Source of the DNA: Candidatus Nitrosocosmicus sp.
GTDB taxonomy: Archaea; Thermoproteota; Nitrososphaeria; Nitrososphaerales; Nitrososphaeraceae
Direction: 5' to 3'
Length of the DNA: 55,483 bases
Assembly: GCA_031177355.1 (NCBI GenBank)
Contig: JAPSGR010000008.1
Location: 1-55,483 of the forward strand
In this document: positions 9,101 to 16,952 of the stretch, piece after piece
Layout of the letters: each line of letters starts with the position of its first letter
Numbering within the stretch: the first letter of the stretch is position 1
Made by a program: the position numbers and the translations under genes
Notes under the pieces: generated by a model
What the model saw: only the letters and a program-made list of their open reading frames with translations
Told to the model about the DNA's origin: nothing
The model's database searches: none

Positions 9101-10123
9101 CTATTTTTTAAATATCTTAATTGCCTGAGGCGGACATACATTTTCACAAGCTAGACAGAATATACAATCCTTCTCTCTTATCATAAAAGGCTTTCTTTCT
9201 GAGGCAGGATGACCTGGAGTATCTAACCATTCATACACATTGACAGGACATGCATCTATACAAGCACCATCAGAGACACAAATATCAAAATCAACACATA
9301 CATCCGTACCCCAAATTCCAAGTTTGCCTGGTGCATCATATGGACCCCATACCTGGATACCCTGAAATTTACCTACAGGTTGTCTTTTGGACTTGAAACC
9401 TGTATCAATGGGGCCTTCTGCAGCAGCGTGATCTGTGCCTGAGCCTGTGAGTTGTAGAGTTGTACTTTCAGACAGCGGGATTGCAGCAGGAACAGGTGCA
9501 GAGACAGCATGGCTTTCCACTTTACTTTCAGGAATAGATTTGGGAGTAGCTATTTGTGCTGAAGAAGTTAAAGATTTTTTATCATCTTTCAGATCCTTTG
9601 TTGAATCAGCCAATGGAGTTATCTCTTCTAGTTTCTTAACTGCGTCGGCTTGACTTAACTTCTGAATTTTTTGGTAGTAAGAAACTAGTTTTTGACCTAT
9701 CTTTGTGTTCCTTATAACATTATCAATAATTACTTTAGCATTATGATCGGCTTTATGTCTGTAATTCTTAACCCAATATAAGTCACCAAAGGTTTCTAAT
9801 GGTCGGATTTGATATATTATATCCAACACCTCTCCTGTCACTATTTCTACGGTTACGCTGAGTTCTGTCGACTGCTCTTTATTAGTATAGATATCAAAAC
9901 CTTTTTCTGGCCACTTCATGGTGACAAATATTCTGTCTGCATAACTATCCAAAGAATATCCAAGTTTTTTCAGATCGTTCATTATGTTATTCATTTCGGA
10001 TTGGCCTAAGAGGTCAACCGGTAGCCTGAAAATACCTAGCTTTGCTCCGTGAGTTGGATAGACACCTCTTTTTGCGACCTCAGAAAGCATTATCCAAACT
10101 TTATCTGAAAGCAACAGAGACAT
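9101..10123 (-). CDS. ferredoxin-domain fusion protein
   Basis: A 340-residue protein. Residues 1-170 form a domain I do not recognise, beginning LLLSDKVWIMLSEVAKRGVYPTHG. A Ser/Pro/Ala-rich linker covers about 175-235. Residues 240-340 closely match thermoacidophile-archaeal ferredoxins: CVDFDICVSDGACIDACP and CIFCLACENVCP supply cysteines for two [4Fe-4S] clusters, with DTPGHPASERK between them. In those ferredoxins three His and one Asp bind zinc. Here the aligned positions are F, I, W and F (in GKFQGIQVWGP, GIWGT and RKPFMI), so the zinc site is lost. A role as low-potential electron carrier is likely; the N-terminal domain's partner is unknown. Confidence 0.85.
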   Translation of the reverse strand: MSLLLSDKVWIMLSEVAKRGVYPTHGAKLGIFRLPVDLLGQSEMNNIMNDLKKLGYSLDSYADRIFVTMKWPEKGFDIYTNKEQSTELSVTVEIVTGEVLDIIYQIRPLETFGDLYWVKNYRHKADHNAKVIIDNVIRNTKIGQKLVSYYQKIQKLSQADAVKKLEEITPLADSTKDLKDDKKSLTSSAQIATPKSIPESKVESHAVSAPVPAAIPLSESTTLQLTGSGTDHAAAEGPIDTGFKSKRQPVGKFQGIQVWGPYDAPGKLGIWGTDVCVDFDICVSDGACIDACPVNVYEWLDTPGHPASERKPFMIREKDCIFCLACENVCPPQAIKIFKK

Positions 10124-10180
10124 AAATAAAAATACTCTTACCCAAGGATATTAAAACTTATGTGTATTTGTTAAAAGGTA

Positions 10181-10513
10181 TTAAACATTGTCTGGGCAAG
10201 TCATCTCCCTTATTTCTCGATATCTTTTTTCCATTTTTTCGGCGTCACCAACGACTGAGTTGATCTCATATCTTGACTTAGGATAAAGCCATTTTATTGC
10301 TACTTTATGGCCAATCCCATCCATATCGTAGATCATCCCTCTTATAGTTTTAATGCCTGTTTTTTCATCGACAATAATGTCTTTCATCTCCAATCCTCTT
10401 TTGGTCTTGTCAGTTAAAAAGTAAAATTCAGGATTCTCAAAAATAAAGTAAAACCTACCTTTTCTAATCGGATCCTGTGATTCTATATATGAACTGGCTG
10501 GGTTATCCTTCAT
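10181..10513 (-). CDS. conserved-looking hypothetical protein
   Basis: A 110-residue soluble protein with strand-rich sequence (GRFYFIFENPEFYFL, GIKTIRGMIYDMDGIGHKVAIKWLYP) and a Lys/Glu/Arg helix near the end (DAEKMEKRYREIREM). I recognise no family. It lies 17 bases after the sulfurtransferase stop and 57 bases before the ferredoxin-fusion start on the same strand, so all three are probably co-transcribed. Confidence 0.7.
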   Translation of the reverse strand: MKDNPASSYIESQDPIRKGRFYFIFENPEFYFLTDKTKRGLEMKDIIVDEKTGIKTIRGMIYDMDGIGHKVAIKWLYPKSRYEINSVVGDAEKMEKRYREIREMTCPDNV

Positions 10514-10530
10514 GATATCGAGACCAAAGA

Positions 10531-11379
10531 TTATTTTTCGATCGGATTACCAATCATGTTACCCCATTCTGTCCAGGAGCCATCATAATTCTTTACTGAT
10601 GGATACCCAAGTAAATACTTTAGGACAAACCACGTATGAGAAGAACGTTCTCCAATTCTACAGTAACATATAATATGTTTGTCAGGTGATATCCCATTGG
10701 CTTCATATAGTTTCTCTAGCTCTTCGGCGGACTTGAATGTTCCGTCCTCATTTAGAACTTGGATCCAGGGTATATTTTTAGCTCCTGGTATGTGTCCTCC
10801 TCTTTGGGCATGCTCCATGGGATACTCAGGCGGAGCAGTTATCTCGCCTTTGAATTCCTTTGCGGATCGAACATCAACCAACCCTACTTCTTGTTTCCTA
10901 AATGACCTTTTAACATCCTCCAGATATGCTCTGATACCCTCATCTGGTGCTGACGCAATGTACTTGCTTGGTATTGCGGCAGGTTCATCTTTGGTATAAG
11001 GTCTATTTTCCATTTCCCATTTTTTTCTTCCGCCGTTCATCAATCTGATTTTTTCGTGTCCAAAGTATTTGAATACCCAAAATGCAAATGCAGCAAACCA
11101 ATTATTAAAATCACCATAAAGAATTAGTTCGTCATCCTTTTGTACGCCTAGTCGTGACATTAGTTCTTCGAACTGATGTTTACTAATAATGTCCCTAGTA
11201 GAAGGATCGTTTATATCCCTTTTCCACCAGACCATATAAGCATTTGGAAGATGACCCTCCTTATAGGCCTCTTCAATATCATAATCAACCTCCAAGATTT
11301 TGATATGTTGATTGTTTATATTATTATTAACCCAATCAGTCTCACACAATACATTTTGATTGGCGTATTGTTTGGTCAT
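10531..11379 (-). CDS. thiosulfate sulfurtransferase (tandem rhodanese)
   Basis: Rhodaneses move sulfane sulfur through a persulfide on one Cys. This 282-residue protein has two rhodanese domains. The first (about 1-130) has DYDIEEAYKEGHLPNAYMVWW and ELILYGDFNNWFAAFAFW but no catalytic Cys. The second has GLVDVRSAKEF, RGGHIPGAKNIPW and the active loop CYCRIGERSSHTW, the CRIGERS form seen in SseA/CysA-type enzymes. The frame is open 11 codons upstream; the ATG at 11377-11379 is preferred because the domain starts soon after. It is the first gene of the minus-strand run leading to purK. Confidence 0.9.
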   Translation of the reverse strand: MTKQYANQNVLCETDWVNNNINNQHIKILEVDYDIEEAYKEGHLPNAYMVWWKRDINDPSTRDIISKHQFEELMSRLGVQKDDELILYGDFNNWFAAFAFWVFKYFGHEKIRLMNGGRKKWEMENRPYTKDEPAAIPSKYIASAPDEGIRAYLEDVKRSFRKQEVGLVDVRSAKEFKGEITAPPEYPMEHAQRGGHIPGAKNIPWIQVLNEDGTFKSAEELEKLYEANGISPDKHIICYCRIGERSSHTWFVLKYLLGYPSVKNYDGSWTEWGNMIGNPIEK

Positions 11380-11483
11380 GCATAAACTACTCACTATAAC
11401 TATATAATACATTTGTCATATCCTGTAATAGTTTAAAAACAATAAAATAGTACGTGAAGTATGTTTGAATAAAACAGTCTAAT

Positions 11484-11575
11484 GGGCCGGTAGTTTAGAC
11501 TGGTAGAATACCTGCCTTGCATGCTATAGGCAGAGGATACGTAGGTGGTCGTGGGTTCAAATCCCACCCGGTCCA
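11484..11575 (+). tRNA. tRNA-Ala (TGC) with an 18-nt intron
   Basis: Acceptor GGGCCGG (11484-11490) pairs with CCGGTCC (11568-11574), with discriminator A and the G3:U70 pair that identifies alanine tRNAs. The D arm is GTTT/GAAT. The anticodon loop CTTGCA carries TGC at 11518-11520. The T arm is GTGGG-TTCAAAT-CCCAC. The anticodon stem CCTGC finds its partner GTAGG only after skipping 18 bases, giving an intron at 11522-11539 directly after position 37, the canonical archaeal site. The boundary could shift by one base. CCA is not encoded. Confidence 0.95.
11522..11539 (+). other. archaeal tRNA intron
   Basis: These 18 bases interrupt the anticodon loop of tRNA-Ala between positions 37 and 38. 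Removing them restores a normal five-pair anticodon stem with one G-U pair. Such introns are removed by the archaeal splicing endonuclease at a bulge-helix-bulge fold. Part of the intron (GAGG) can pair with CCTT of the 5' exon, which fits that fold. Confidence 0.8.
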
Positions 11576-11816
11576 TATTATAACATCTAATTACAGTTAT
11601 TCTCTATAGATACGGAGACAAAAATCTTAAATGACATGCAAAATGATATTGAATATATTTAACACCTTCTACGGCTAAAATAATGATTTTTGAAATCGTG
11701 TATCAAGGTGTTGACGGAAGTATCTTCGAATTCATCTTCACTTAATAATGCTAAAGTTTTTTTGTTTTCACCACTTTGCACCTAAACCTGCCCGATTTTG
11801 CTATAGTGATCCAGAC

Positions 11817-11939
11817 ATGAAATGTAAACACGAAATTTATATAAAAAGGGATCCAGGGGATGATAAATGTTACCAAGCAGCTCAGATGAAAACAAAATAT
11901 ACCACATTAAAAAGATGCCACCATCATTTAAAGAATTAA
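11817..11939 (+). CDS. possible 40-residue Cys/His peptide
   Basis: An ATG-started frame reads MKCKHEIYIKRDPGDDKC and ends LKRCHHHLKN. Three Cys and several His could bind a metal. The frame is open further upstream, but that part is Phe/Pro-rich and unconvincing. It stands alone in a gene-poor region, so it may be spurious or a remnant. Confidence 0.3.
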   Translation: MKCKHEIYIKRDPGDDKCYQAAQMKTKYTTLKRCHHHLKN

Positions 11940-11986
11940 AGATAAATTTTAAAGTTTTCTGATAGTTCATTTGGTCCTGTATTACG

Positions 11987-12211
11987 TTAAATGTGGTGGT
12001 AGATCGAATTTTTTTGAAGGTTCAATTGTTTAGAAATTTTGGCTTTAAATACTGCAATATTAATTTGCATGGATTTAGTATCTATAGATGCTTCTTTAAT
12101 TGCCTCATCTGAGAGGTCATAATCTACAAATTTGCTGTTAGGTAAATCTTTGTCAACTTGTTGACTGCCCTTCCTCTCCGATGGCCAACATCTAGCGCTA
12201 AAATACAGCAT
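11987..12211 (-). CDS. possible small hypothetical protein
   Basis: A 74-residue frame with charged composition (SERKGSQQVDKDLPNSKF, LSDEAIKEASIDTKSM). No family is recognised. Neighbouring sequence is gene-poor, and the frame may be a fragment of a lost gene. Confidence 0.3.
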   Translation of the reverse strand: MLYFSARCWPSERKGSQQVDKDLPNSKFVDYDLSDEAIKEASIDTKSMQINIAVFKAKISKQLNLQKNSIYHHI

Positions 12212-12332
12212 CTTAATATTGAATCTAATTATGGTACCGAAGGAATATTGTGATCTGATGATCCACCTACTACAGTTTGTTAGATTTCCTCGGCCATTAC
12301 TTCATGAAATCTATTGGATGAAGAATACAATA

Positions 12333-12515
12333 TCACCCTCCTGAATAAAAACAATTTATAATCAGATCTTCGACTTGCGCCAGTATACGGATCCACTGCA
12401 TAGAGACAGAAAAACCATAAACGTTATTTTTTATTATAAGATACTGAGATTTTTCCTTCGATAGATGAAAAGTCTTACCCGAAGGTGGGTAATCAAAAAT
12501 CTTTTTGGTTACCAT
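12333..12515 (-). CDS. short ORF coupled to an upstream fragment
   Basis: Sixty residues starting MVTKKIFDYPPSGKTFHL. The ATG overlaps the last codons of the upstream minus-strand frame (stop at 12509-12511), as in translational coupling. The same pattern would arise if one gene had suffered a frameshift. No family is recognised. Composition is only moderately convincing as coding. Confidence 0.3.
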   Translation of the reverse strand: MVTKKIFDYPPSGKTFHLSKEKSQYLIIKNNVYGFSVSMQWIRILAQVEDLIINCFYSGG

Positions 12516-12679
12516 ATTTCATAACCCTCTTTTTCATAGCGAGATTTCAATTCAGATTTGGCTGAGATATCCTCAACTGTAGGAGGCGGTATTTCGGATA
12601 TGATATCAAATAACTTTGTTCTGTGGTCAATTGAAAGCAGCACAGACAATGACTCTATTATGACATCAATTAAGTAATC
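12509..12679 (-). pseudogene. open fragment without a clear start
   Basis: A minus-strand frame opens after a stop near 12690 and reads DYLIDVIIESLSVLLSIDH and further on PPPTVEDISAKSELKSRYEK, ending GYEIW. The composition looks coding, but there is no ATG; TTG and GTG codons inside could start a protein of about 40-45 residues. It may be the remnant of a longer gene continued in the next frame at 12515. Confidence 0.3.
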
Positions 12680-12928
12680 TAAAAATTTTCACTCAGATAT
12701 TCAGTTTATTTAAAAATATATTAAATGTTTAATTTATACCACTTTTGTAAGTTATGTTATGATTCTTATTGCTCTAATGGAATAGTAAAATAACGTTCAT
12801 TTGTAATCTAATGTGCGTAAAGTGTTTCGAAATCTTAACTTAATTGGGATTTCAAAACAAATAATTAGGAATGTCGGGCTAGCTATTTATCCTGCGTAGA
12901 GATAGTCGAACGTTAGTTTAAAAAAGAA

Positions 12929-12957
12929 TTTTATTTTAGTTTTACTCTAAAATAAAA
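12929..12957. promoter_or_regulatory. 11-bp perfect inverted repeat before the quinoprotein gene
   Basis: TTTTATTTTAG (12929-12939) and CTAAAATAAAA (12947-12957) are exact reverse complements with a 7-nt loop, ending two bases before the ATG at 12960. A TATA-like GTTTAAAAA lies at about 12916-12924. The repeat covers the likely transcription start and any leader, so it could be an operator or a hairpin over the start codon. Confidence 0.5.
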
Positions 12958-12959
12958 CA

Positions 12960-14666
12960 ATGGATTCATATTATTTTGTGTCTCATAGATATTTACTTAT
13001 TCTAGGTTCTCTTATCTTAATTCTATTAATTCCAAACACTTTTCATGTGTTTTCGTCCGATGAATCTTCAAATGCAGGTAGATTAGTCTCGGACCAAATA
13101 GAAATCGAATCAGCTGACGAAAATATTGTTTCTCCTCATAGTAATAATATTTCATTGATTAATTCAGAAACAGGAATGGAAAATGAAAATAAGAATAACT
13201 GGATATTCGTAAATCACGACGTATTTGGAACCCGAAATAGCAATCAAACCGAAATTAATAAATCCAATATTGATCAGCTACAGGTAAAATGGAGGCTAAA
13301 TAATACCTTTGAAATTCAAGAGCCTCCTATAATCGTAAATAAGACAGGTTTTTTTCAAGATTATGTTGGTAATATTGTTTCGTTTGATACCTTAACTGGA
13401 GATATTAATTGGAGATTAGAAACTAATGGAGGTCCAACAATGGGATTATATTATTCAGAAGGGTTAATTTATGCAACGATTGGAACTGAGGCAAAAATAA
13501 TTTCTATTAATTCTACAAATGGAGATATAATATGGGAATCACCTGTATTAGGGAACACTAGTTTAGGGTATGTCATTAATTCCCCTCCACTGTTATGGAA
13601 TGACTATATTTTAGCTGGATCTGGCGGTAGTGGGTTGCCCCCCGGTGAGGGCTATGTAAAGGGCAACATTACCGCTCTCAATAAAACCACAGGCAAGATT
13701 CTTTGGAATATTGATACCACATCCGGTGATTGGATTGAAGATGGAAAGAACCCTCCTAACGGAGGAGCAACAGCATGGTCGGGCGGCTCTATTGATACGC
13801 ATTCTGGAATTGCCTATATCCCTTTAGGTAGCGCATCTCCTAACTTCAATGCCTCAACCAGACAAACTCCTAACCTATACTCTAACCACATGGTTGCTAT
13901 AGATATCCAAGCAGGTAAAATTAAATGGGCAACTCCGTTTATCGCTCATGGAACGGTGCTGGATGTTGATGTTCCTGATACTCATGATTGGGATACATCC
14001 TGGGGAAGTAGTGTTAGTAATGTAAGATTTGATAATGGAACAGTAAAAAAAATCGTCATTGGGCATGACAAAGCAGGAAACGTAATTGCCATGGATGCTA
14101 CGTCGGGAAAGGAAATTTGGTGGACTACACTTGGTACCCAGATAGGTATTGATAAAAAACCATCTCCTAATGGAACAGGAATGATATGGTCATCCGGAGT
14201 ATATAATTACCATGCAATAGATAATGATACACTATACATAACCTCGACAAATAGAGGTTTGAATTTCTTTACTGACGGATTAAGCGGGCACAAGGAAGCA
14301 CCCAAAGAATCAATTGAGCAAGGTTTAGTTAATGGAACAATATATGCAATTGGACTAGCGGACGGAAAGCTAAAGTGGAAGATTGATACAGAGTTTCCGC
14401 CAAGGGTTTCTCCTTTAGTTTCTAATGGCATAGTATACACAGGGATTATAGAATTTGGAGGTAAGGAACGAAATGGGATCGTTTTGGCTCTAGACAAAGA
14501 GACTGGTCAGAAGCTTTGGGAATACAATGTCAATGCGTCAATTTCACCAGTGGGCGGTTCTATCGGTAACGGGATGATATTTATACCAACAGAAAAGGTG
14601 AATACGCCTAACAATGATAAAGTGAAAATTGGAGGCTCGATAGTAGCATTTGGATTAAAGCGATGA
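12960..14666 (+). CDS. secreted quinoprotein-like beta-propeller (PQQ-type)
   Basis: A 568-residue exported protein. Residues 10-32 form a signal peptide or anchor, followed by an Asn/Ser-rich linker. From about residue 80 it follows the fold of PQQ-dependent alcohol/glucose dehydrogenases: repeated propeller blades with the tryptophan-docking motif (FDTLTGDINWRLET, INSTNGDIIWESP, LNKTTGKILWNID, IDIQAGKIKWATP, MDATSGKEIWWTT, LDKETGQKLWEYN). HDWDTSW resembles the Asp-containing catalytic stretch of quinoprotein dehydrogenases. Whether it binds PQQ or is only a structural propeller cannot be decided by eye. Its end overlaps the converging zinc-protein gene by 12 bases. Confidence 0.85.
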   Translation: MDSYYFVSHRYLLILGSLILILLIPNTFHVFSSDESSNAGRLVSDQIEIESADENIVSPHSNNISLINSETGMENENKNNWIFVNHDVFGTRNSNQTEINKSNIDQLQVKWRLNNTFEIQEPPIIVNKTGFFQDYVGNIVSFDTLTGDINWRLETNGGPTMGLYYSEGLIYATIGTEAKIISINSTNGDIIWESPVLGNTSLGYVINSPPLLWNDYILAGSGGSGLPPGEGYVKGNITALNKTTGKILWNIDTTSGDWIEDGKNPPNGGATAWSGGSIDTHSGIAYIPLGSASPNFNASTRQTPNLYSNHMVAIDIQAGKIKWATPFIAHGTVLDVDVPDTHDWDTSWGSSVSNVRFDNGTVKKIVIGHDKAGNVIAMDATSGKEIWWTTLGTQIGIDKKPSPNGTGMIWSSGVYNYHAIDNDTLYITSTNRGLNFFTDGLSGHKEAPKESIEQGLVNGTIYAIGLADGKLKWKIDTEFPPRVSPLVSNGIVYTGIIEFGGKERNGIVLALDKETGQKLWEYNVNASISPVGGSIGNGMIFIPTEKVNTPNNDKVKIGGSIVAFGLKR

Positions 14667-14954
14667 AGATTTCCTACGTTCCTTCTCCTCAGCAGAACAT
14701 TGCAGACAACATAGCGAAACGCTGTTTAATTTGGTATTCTTGTACTTTACCGTACAGCTCTTGCATTGCTCAAAGGCGCAGTATTCGCATTTTGTAACTT
14801 CATTCTCACATACTAGCTTTGAACAAATTCTGCACAAGCTATAGTGTTTGTTACAAATGGTGTTGTTACAATAATAACATCTCTTAATTTCATTTCCCCT
14901 AGTTACGTCTATGTTTTTTTCACAAACAATACAGACCTTTTTAGCCGGAGGCAC
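14655..14954 (-). CDS. multi-CxxC zinc-binding protein
   Basis: A 99-residue protein with CIVC, CYYC, CRIC, CEYC, CKSC and CLQC pairs plus HY in between, a pattern for two or three zinc fingers of B-box/FYVE-like cross-brace type. The tail is Lys/Arg/Glu/Ser-rich. It is on the opposite strand to the quinoprotein gene and their 3' ends overlap by 12 bases. The role may be protein-protein or nucleic-acid binding; none can be assigned. Confidence 0.75.
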   Translation of the reverse strand: MPPAKKVCIVCEKNIDVTRGNEIKRCYYCNNTICNKHYSLCRICSKLVCENEVTKCEYCAFEQCKSCTVKYKNTKLNSVSLCCLQCSAEEKERRKSSSL

Positions 14955-15372
14955 ATCTAATCACCCTATTATTTTTTAACAATTTCTTTAACAAGTGCAA
15001 ATAAGAGCACTAGTATCAAATAAAAATCATTGTCAAATCATTTCATGCTAAACATCAGCATTCTCATGTACTAGAATTTAAAGCGGGTCAATATACTCAA
15101 AAATCAATTGCCTTCCCATATTATTAGTAGACAGGTTATAACAAGTTTCAGAATTCAAATGCTAATTCATCCTTTTGTGGCGATAGGTCATTTAGATACT
15201 TATTAAGAAAACGGGCTTCTAATTAAATGCCTTGTCTTGTTTTCTCGCGTGTTTATCAAAAATACTACTCTTCAATTTACTAGAAAAAGAATTCATTAGA
15301 ATAATTTATGTTAAGAGTACAAATGCATTATAAGAATTACAGATAAATCAAAAAAGCAATGTAACTTTGATT
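14955..15372. other. intergenic stretch, nothing recognised
   Basis: About 420 bases between the divergent zinc-protein and small secreted-protein genes. I find no good frame, RNA fold or repeat. The final 70 bases probably contain the promoter of the plus-strand gene. Confidence 0.4.
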
Positions 15373-15738
15373 ATGAAGATTATTATGATTCTTAGTGTTA
15401 TTACTTTGATTACATTATTTCTTGTTATAAATACCAATTATATATTTGCTGATAACTATGATTCCTCAGAATATTTAGGTCAGACAGACGATGGTTTGGA
15501 TAAAAATCAAATAAATACAGAAAGAGAAATCATTCAAGATAACTATCAGAATAATCAATGTAGAGATAATGCAAAATGCGACAATCAATCATTAGAGCAG
15601 CTAAATAACCAAAACAATCAATGTAAAGATAATGCAAAATGTATAAATGAGTCAGTTTCAAATATTTTTGTTTGTGAGGAAAGATCTTTATGCTTGATAC
15701 AGTACGAGGGGCCTTTTGAGCTGCTCAATCCATATTAG
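15373..15738 (+). CDS. small secreted Cys-repeat protein
   Basis: A 121-residue protein starting at the ATG of 15373; a TTG two codons earlier is less likely. Residues 1-25 are a signal peptide (IIMILSVITLITLFLVI, ending near FADNYD). The mature part is Asn/Gln-rich and contains the unit NNQC[RK]DNAKC twice, then CEERSLC, so six cysteines could form three disulfides outside the cell. I do not recognise a family. It probably belongs to the many small secreted proteins of this lineage. Confidence 0.7.
   Translation: MKIIMILSVITLITLFLVINTNYIFADNYDSSEYLGQTDDGLDKNQINTEREIIQDNYQNNQCRDNAKCDNQSLEQLNNQNNQCKDNAKCINESVSNIFVCEERSLCLIQYEGPFELLNPY
15550..15642 (+). repeat. two 30-bp imperfect direct repeats
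   Basis: Units at 15550-15579 and 15613-15642 differ at only a few bases and encode the NNQC[RK]DNAKC motif twice, 63 bases apart. This is an internal duplication within the secreted protein gene. Confidence 0.7.
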
Positions 15739-15988
15739 ATCCAATTTCTCATAATGTCATAATTGTTTCATTACATTTAACTTTAATTTTAAATTAGATA
15801 ATTCCATGATAAGTCAAACCCGATCTGGGGATTACATATATGGTGTAAAGAAAACCCGGACGCTGTGTCTTATAAGAAGAAAGTTCAATTTATTTAAAAT
15901 AAGTTGTCTGAATAATTGAATCATGCTTTTATTTTGATTGCTGATATATTACCAAACGTTTAAAAAATTTGCTCTCATCATAATATTT

Positions 15989-16159
15989 ATGAAAGTACAG
16001 CAACTAATCTGTGACAAATGCAAAATCGTGTTACTGGAGAAGGATTCTAAACATTTAGATGATGAAAAGTTTCCGATAACAGATGAGGAGGCAAGAATAA
16101 TTGACAAGGAGCACAGAGGACATGAATGTCATATTGAATTGGTAGAAAAATTTTCATAG
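15989..16159 (+). CDS. small metal-site protein
   Basis: A 56-residue acidic protein from the ATG at 15989: MKVQQLICDKCKIVLLEKD, then EEARIIDKEHRGHECHIE. One CxxC pair followed by H, H, C, H suggests a single zinc or iron site. The open frame reaches a TTG 17 codons upstream, but that part is hydrophobic and unlikely to be translated. Function unknown. Confidence 0.6.
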   Translation: MKVQQLICDKCKIVLLEKDSKHLDDEKFPITDEEARIIDKEHRGHECHIELVEKFS

Positions 16160-16346
16160 AATTCCTTTGATTTAAAATCAAATAACTTTAATAATAATTA
16201 AAGTGAAAAATATTTGGCAATGAAGAAGAATTTTTTATGAGATTGATGATTAAAAAATTGTTATCCCTCGGAGCCATTTACCCCTGAAATGCTACCAAGA
16301 CGTTTTAATTCAAGATTTTAGTAATTGTGGTAAGATACTTTAAAAT

Positions 16347-16529
16347 CTATGATCTAAAGTATTCGGACTTGTGTTCTTCACTGCAAAAGTATTCTATTTT
16401 TTTCACACCCAAATTAGAATCCCCATCAATATGTGACCAAGCCTGACTCATGTGTATCTTCATTCCACAAAAAATGCATATGACTCTGTCAAAATCAAAA
16501 TCATCCTCCTCATCATCAAGTCCGGACAC
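16347..16529 (-). CDS. small zinc-finger protein
   Basis: Sixty residues from a GTG start. An acidic N-terminus (GLDDEEDDFDFD) is followed by CIFCG, HMSQAWSH and YFCSEEH, giving a C-x2-C ... C-x3-H pattern like short TRASH/treble-clef fingers. No family member is identified with certainty. It is isolated between two plus-strand small genes. Confidence 0.55.
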   Translation of the reverse strand: MSGLDDEEDDFDFDRVICIFCGMKIHMSQAWSHIDGDSNLGVKKIEYFCSEEHKSEYFRS

Positions 16530-16615
16530 GGATTTTAATTAAGATAACTGACTATTAAGTAATTTAATGTTGGTAAAAGGATTTATTTAATACAACCAAG
16601 TAAGTAAAAAGAACA

Positions 16616-16912
16616 TTGTCGTTCTTTGGGAATGCAGCGGGTAATAAAGGTAAAAAACGAGACAAATACAAGGAATTAACATTAGCCATTAAACAAATTG
16701 TACTTGAAAGGGCAAAACACAGGTGCCAAGAATGCTCAAAAAAATTATCGGGTACGAACTCTCCTCATTTTATTCATATTAATGGATCTAAAAAAGATAA
16801 TAGGCCGGAAAATTTGAGAGCGGTCTGCCCTGAATGCAATGAGGGAAAATCACCTGCAAGCGACAGCGGCACGATGTTTTCTTCATTCAAAAAGATATTT
16901 TCCAAGTCATAA
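16616..16912 (+). CDS. HNH endonuclease-like protein
   Basis: A 98-residue basic protein from a TTG start (no ATG is available early in the frame). It has CQEC, then PHFIHINGSKKDNRPENLRAV and CPEC followed by NEGK. This is the arrangement of HNH nucleases: two CxxC zinc pairs framing a beta-beta-alpha-metal fold with His and Asn. The usual DH pair before the metal site is replaced by IHIN, so cleavage activity is uncertain. It could act in DNA repair or as a nucleic-acid binder. Confidence 0.7.
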   Translation: MSFFGNAAGNKGKKRDKYKELTLAIKQIVLERAKHRCQECSKKLSGTNSPHFIHINGSKKDNRPENLRAVCPECNEGKSPASDSGTMFSSFKKIFSKS

Positions 16913-16952
16913 GATTTGGAAAATACATTCTAAATTTTTTAGTTTATCCCGG

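Noticed and set aside
12929-12957. Terminal inverted repeat of a mobile element
   Set aside because: There is no second copy nearby and no transposase. Its place at a start codon suits regulation better.
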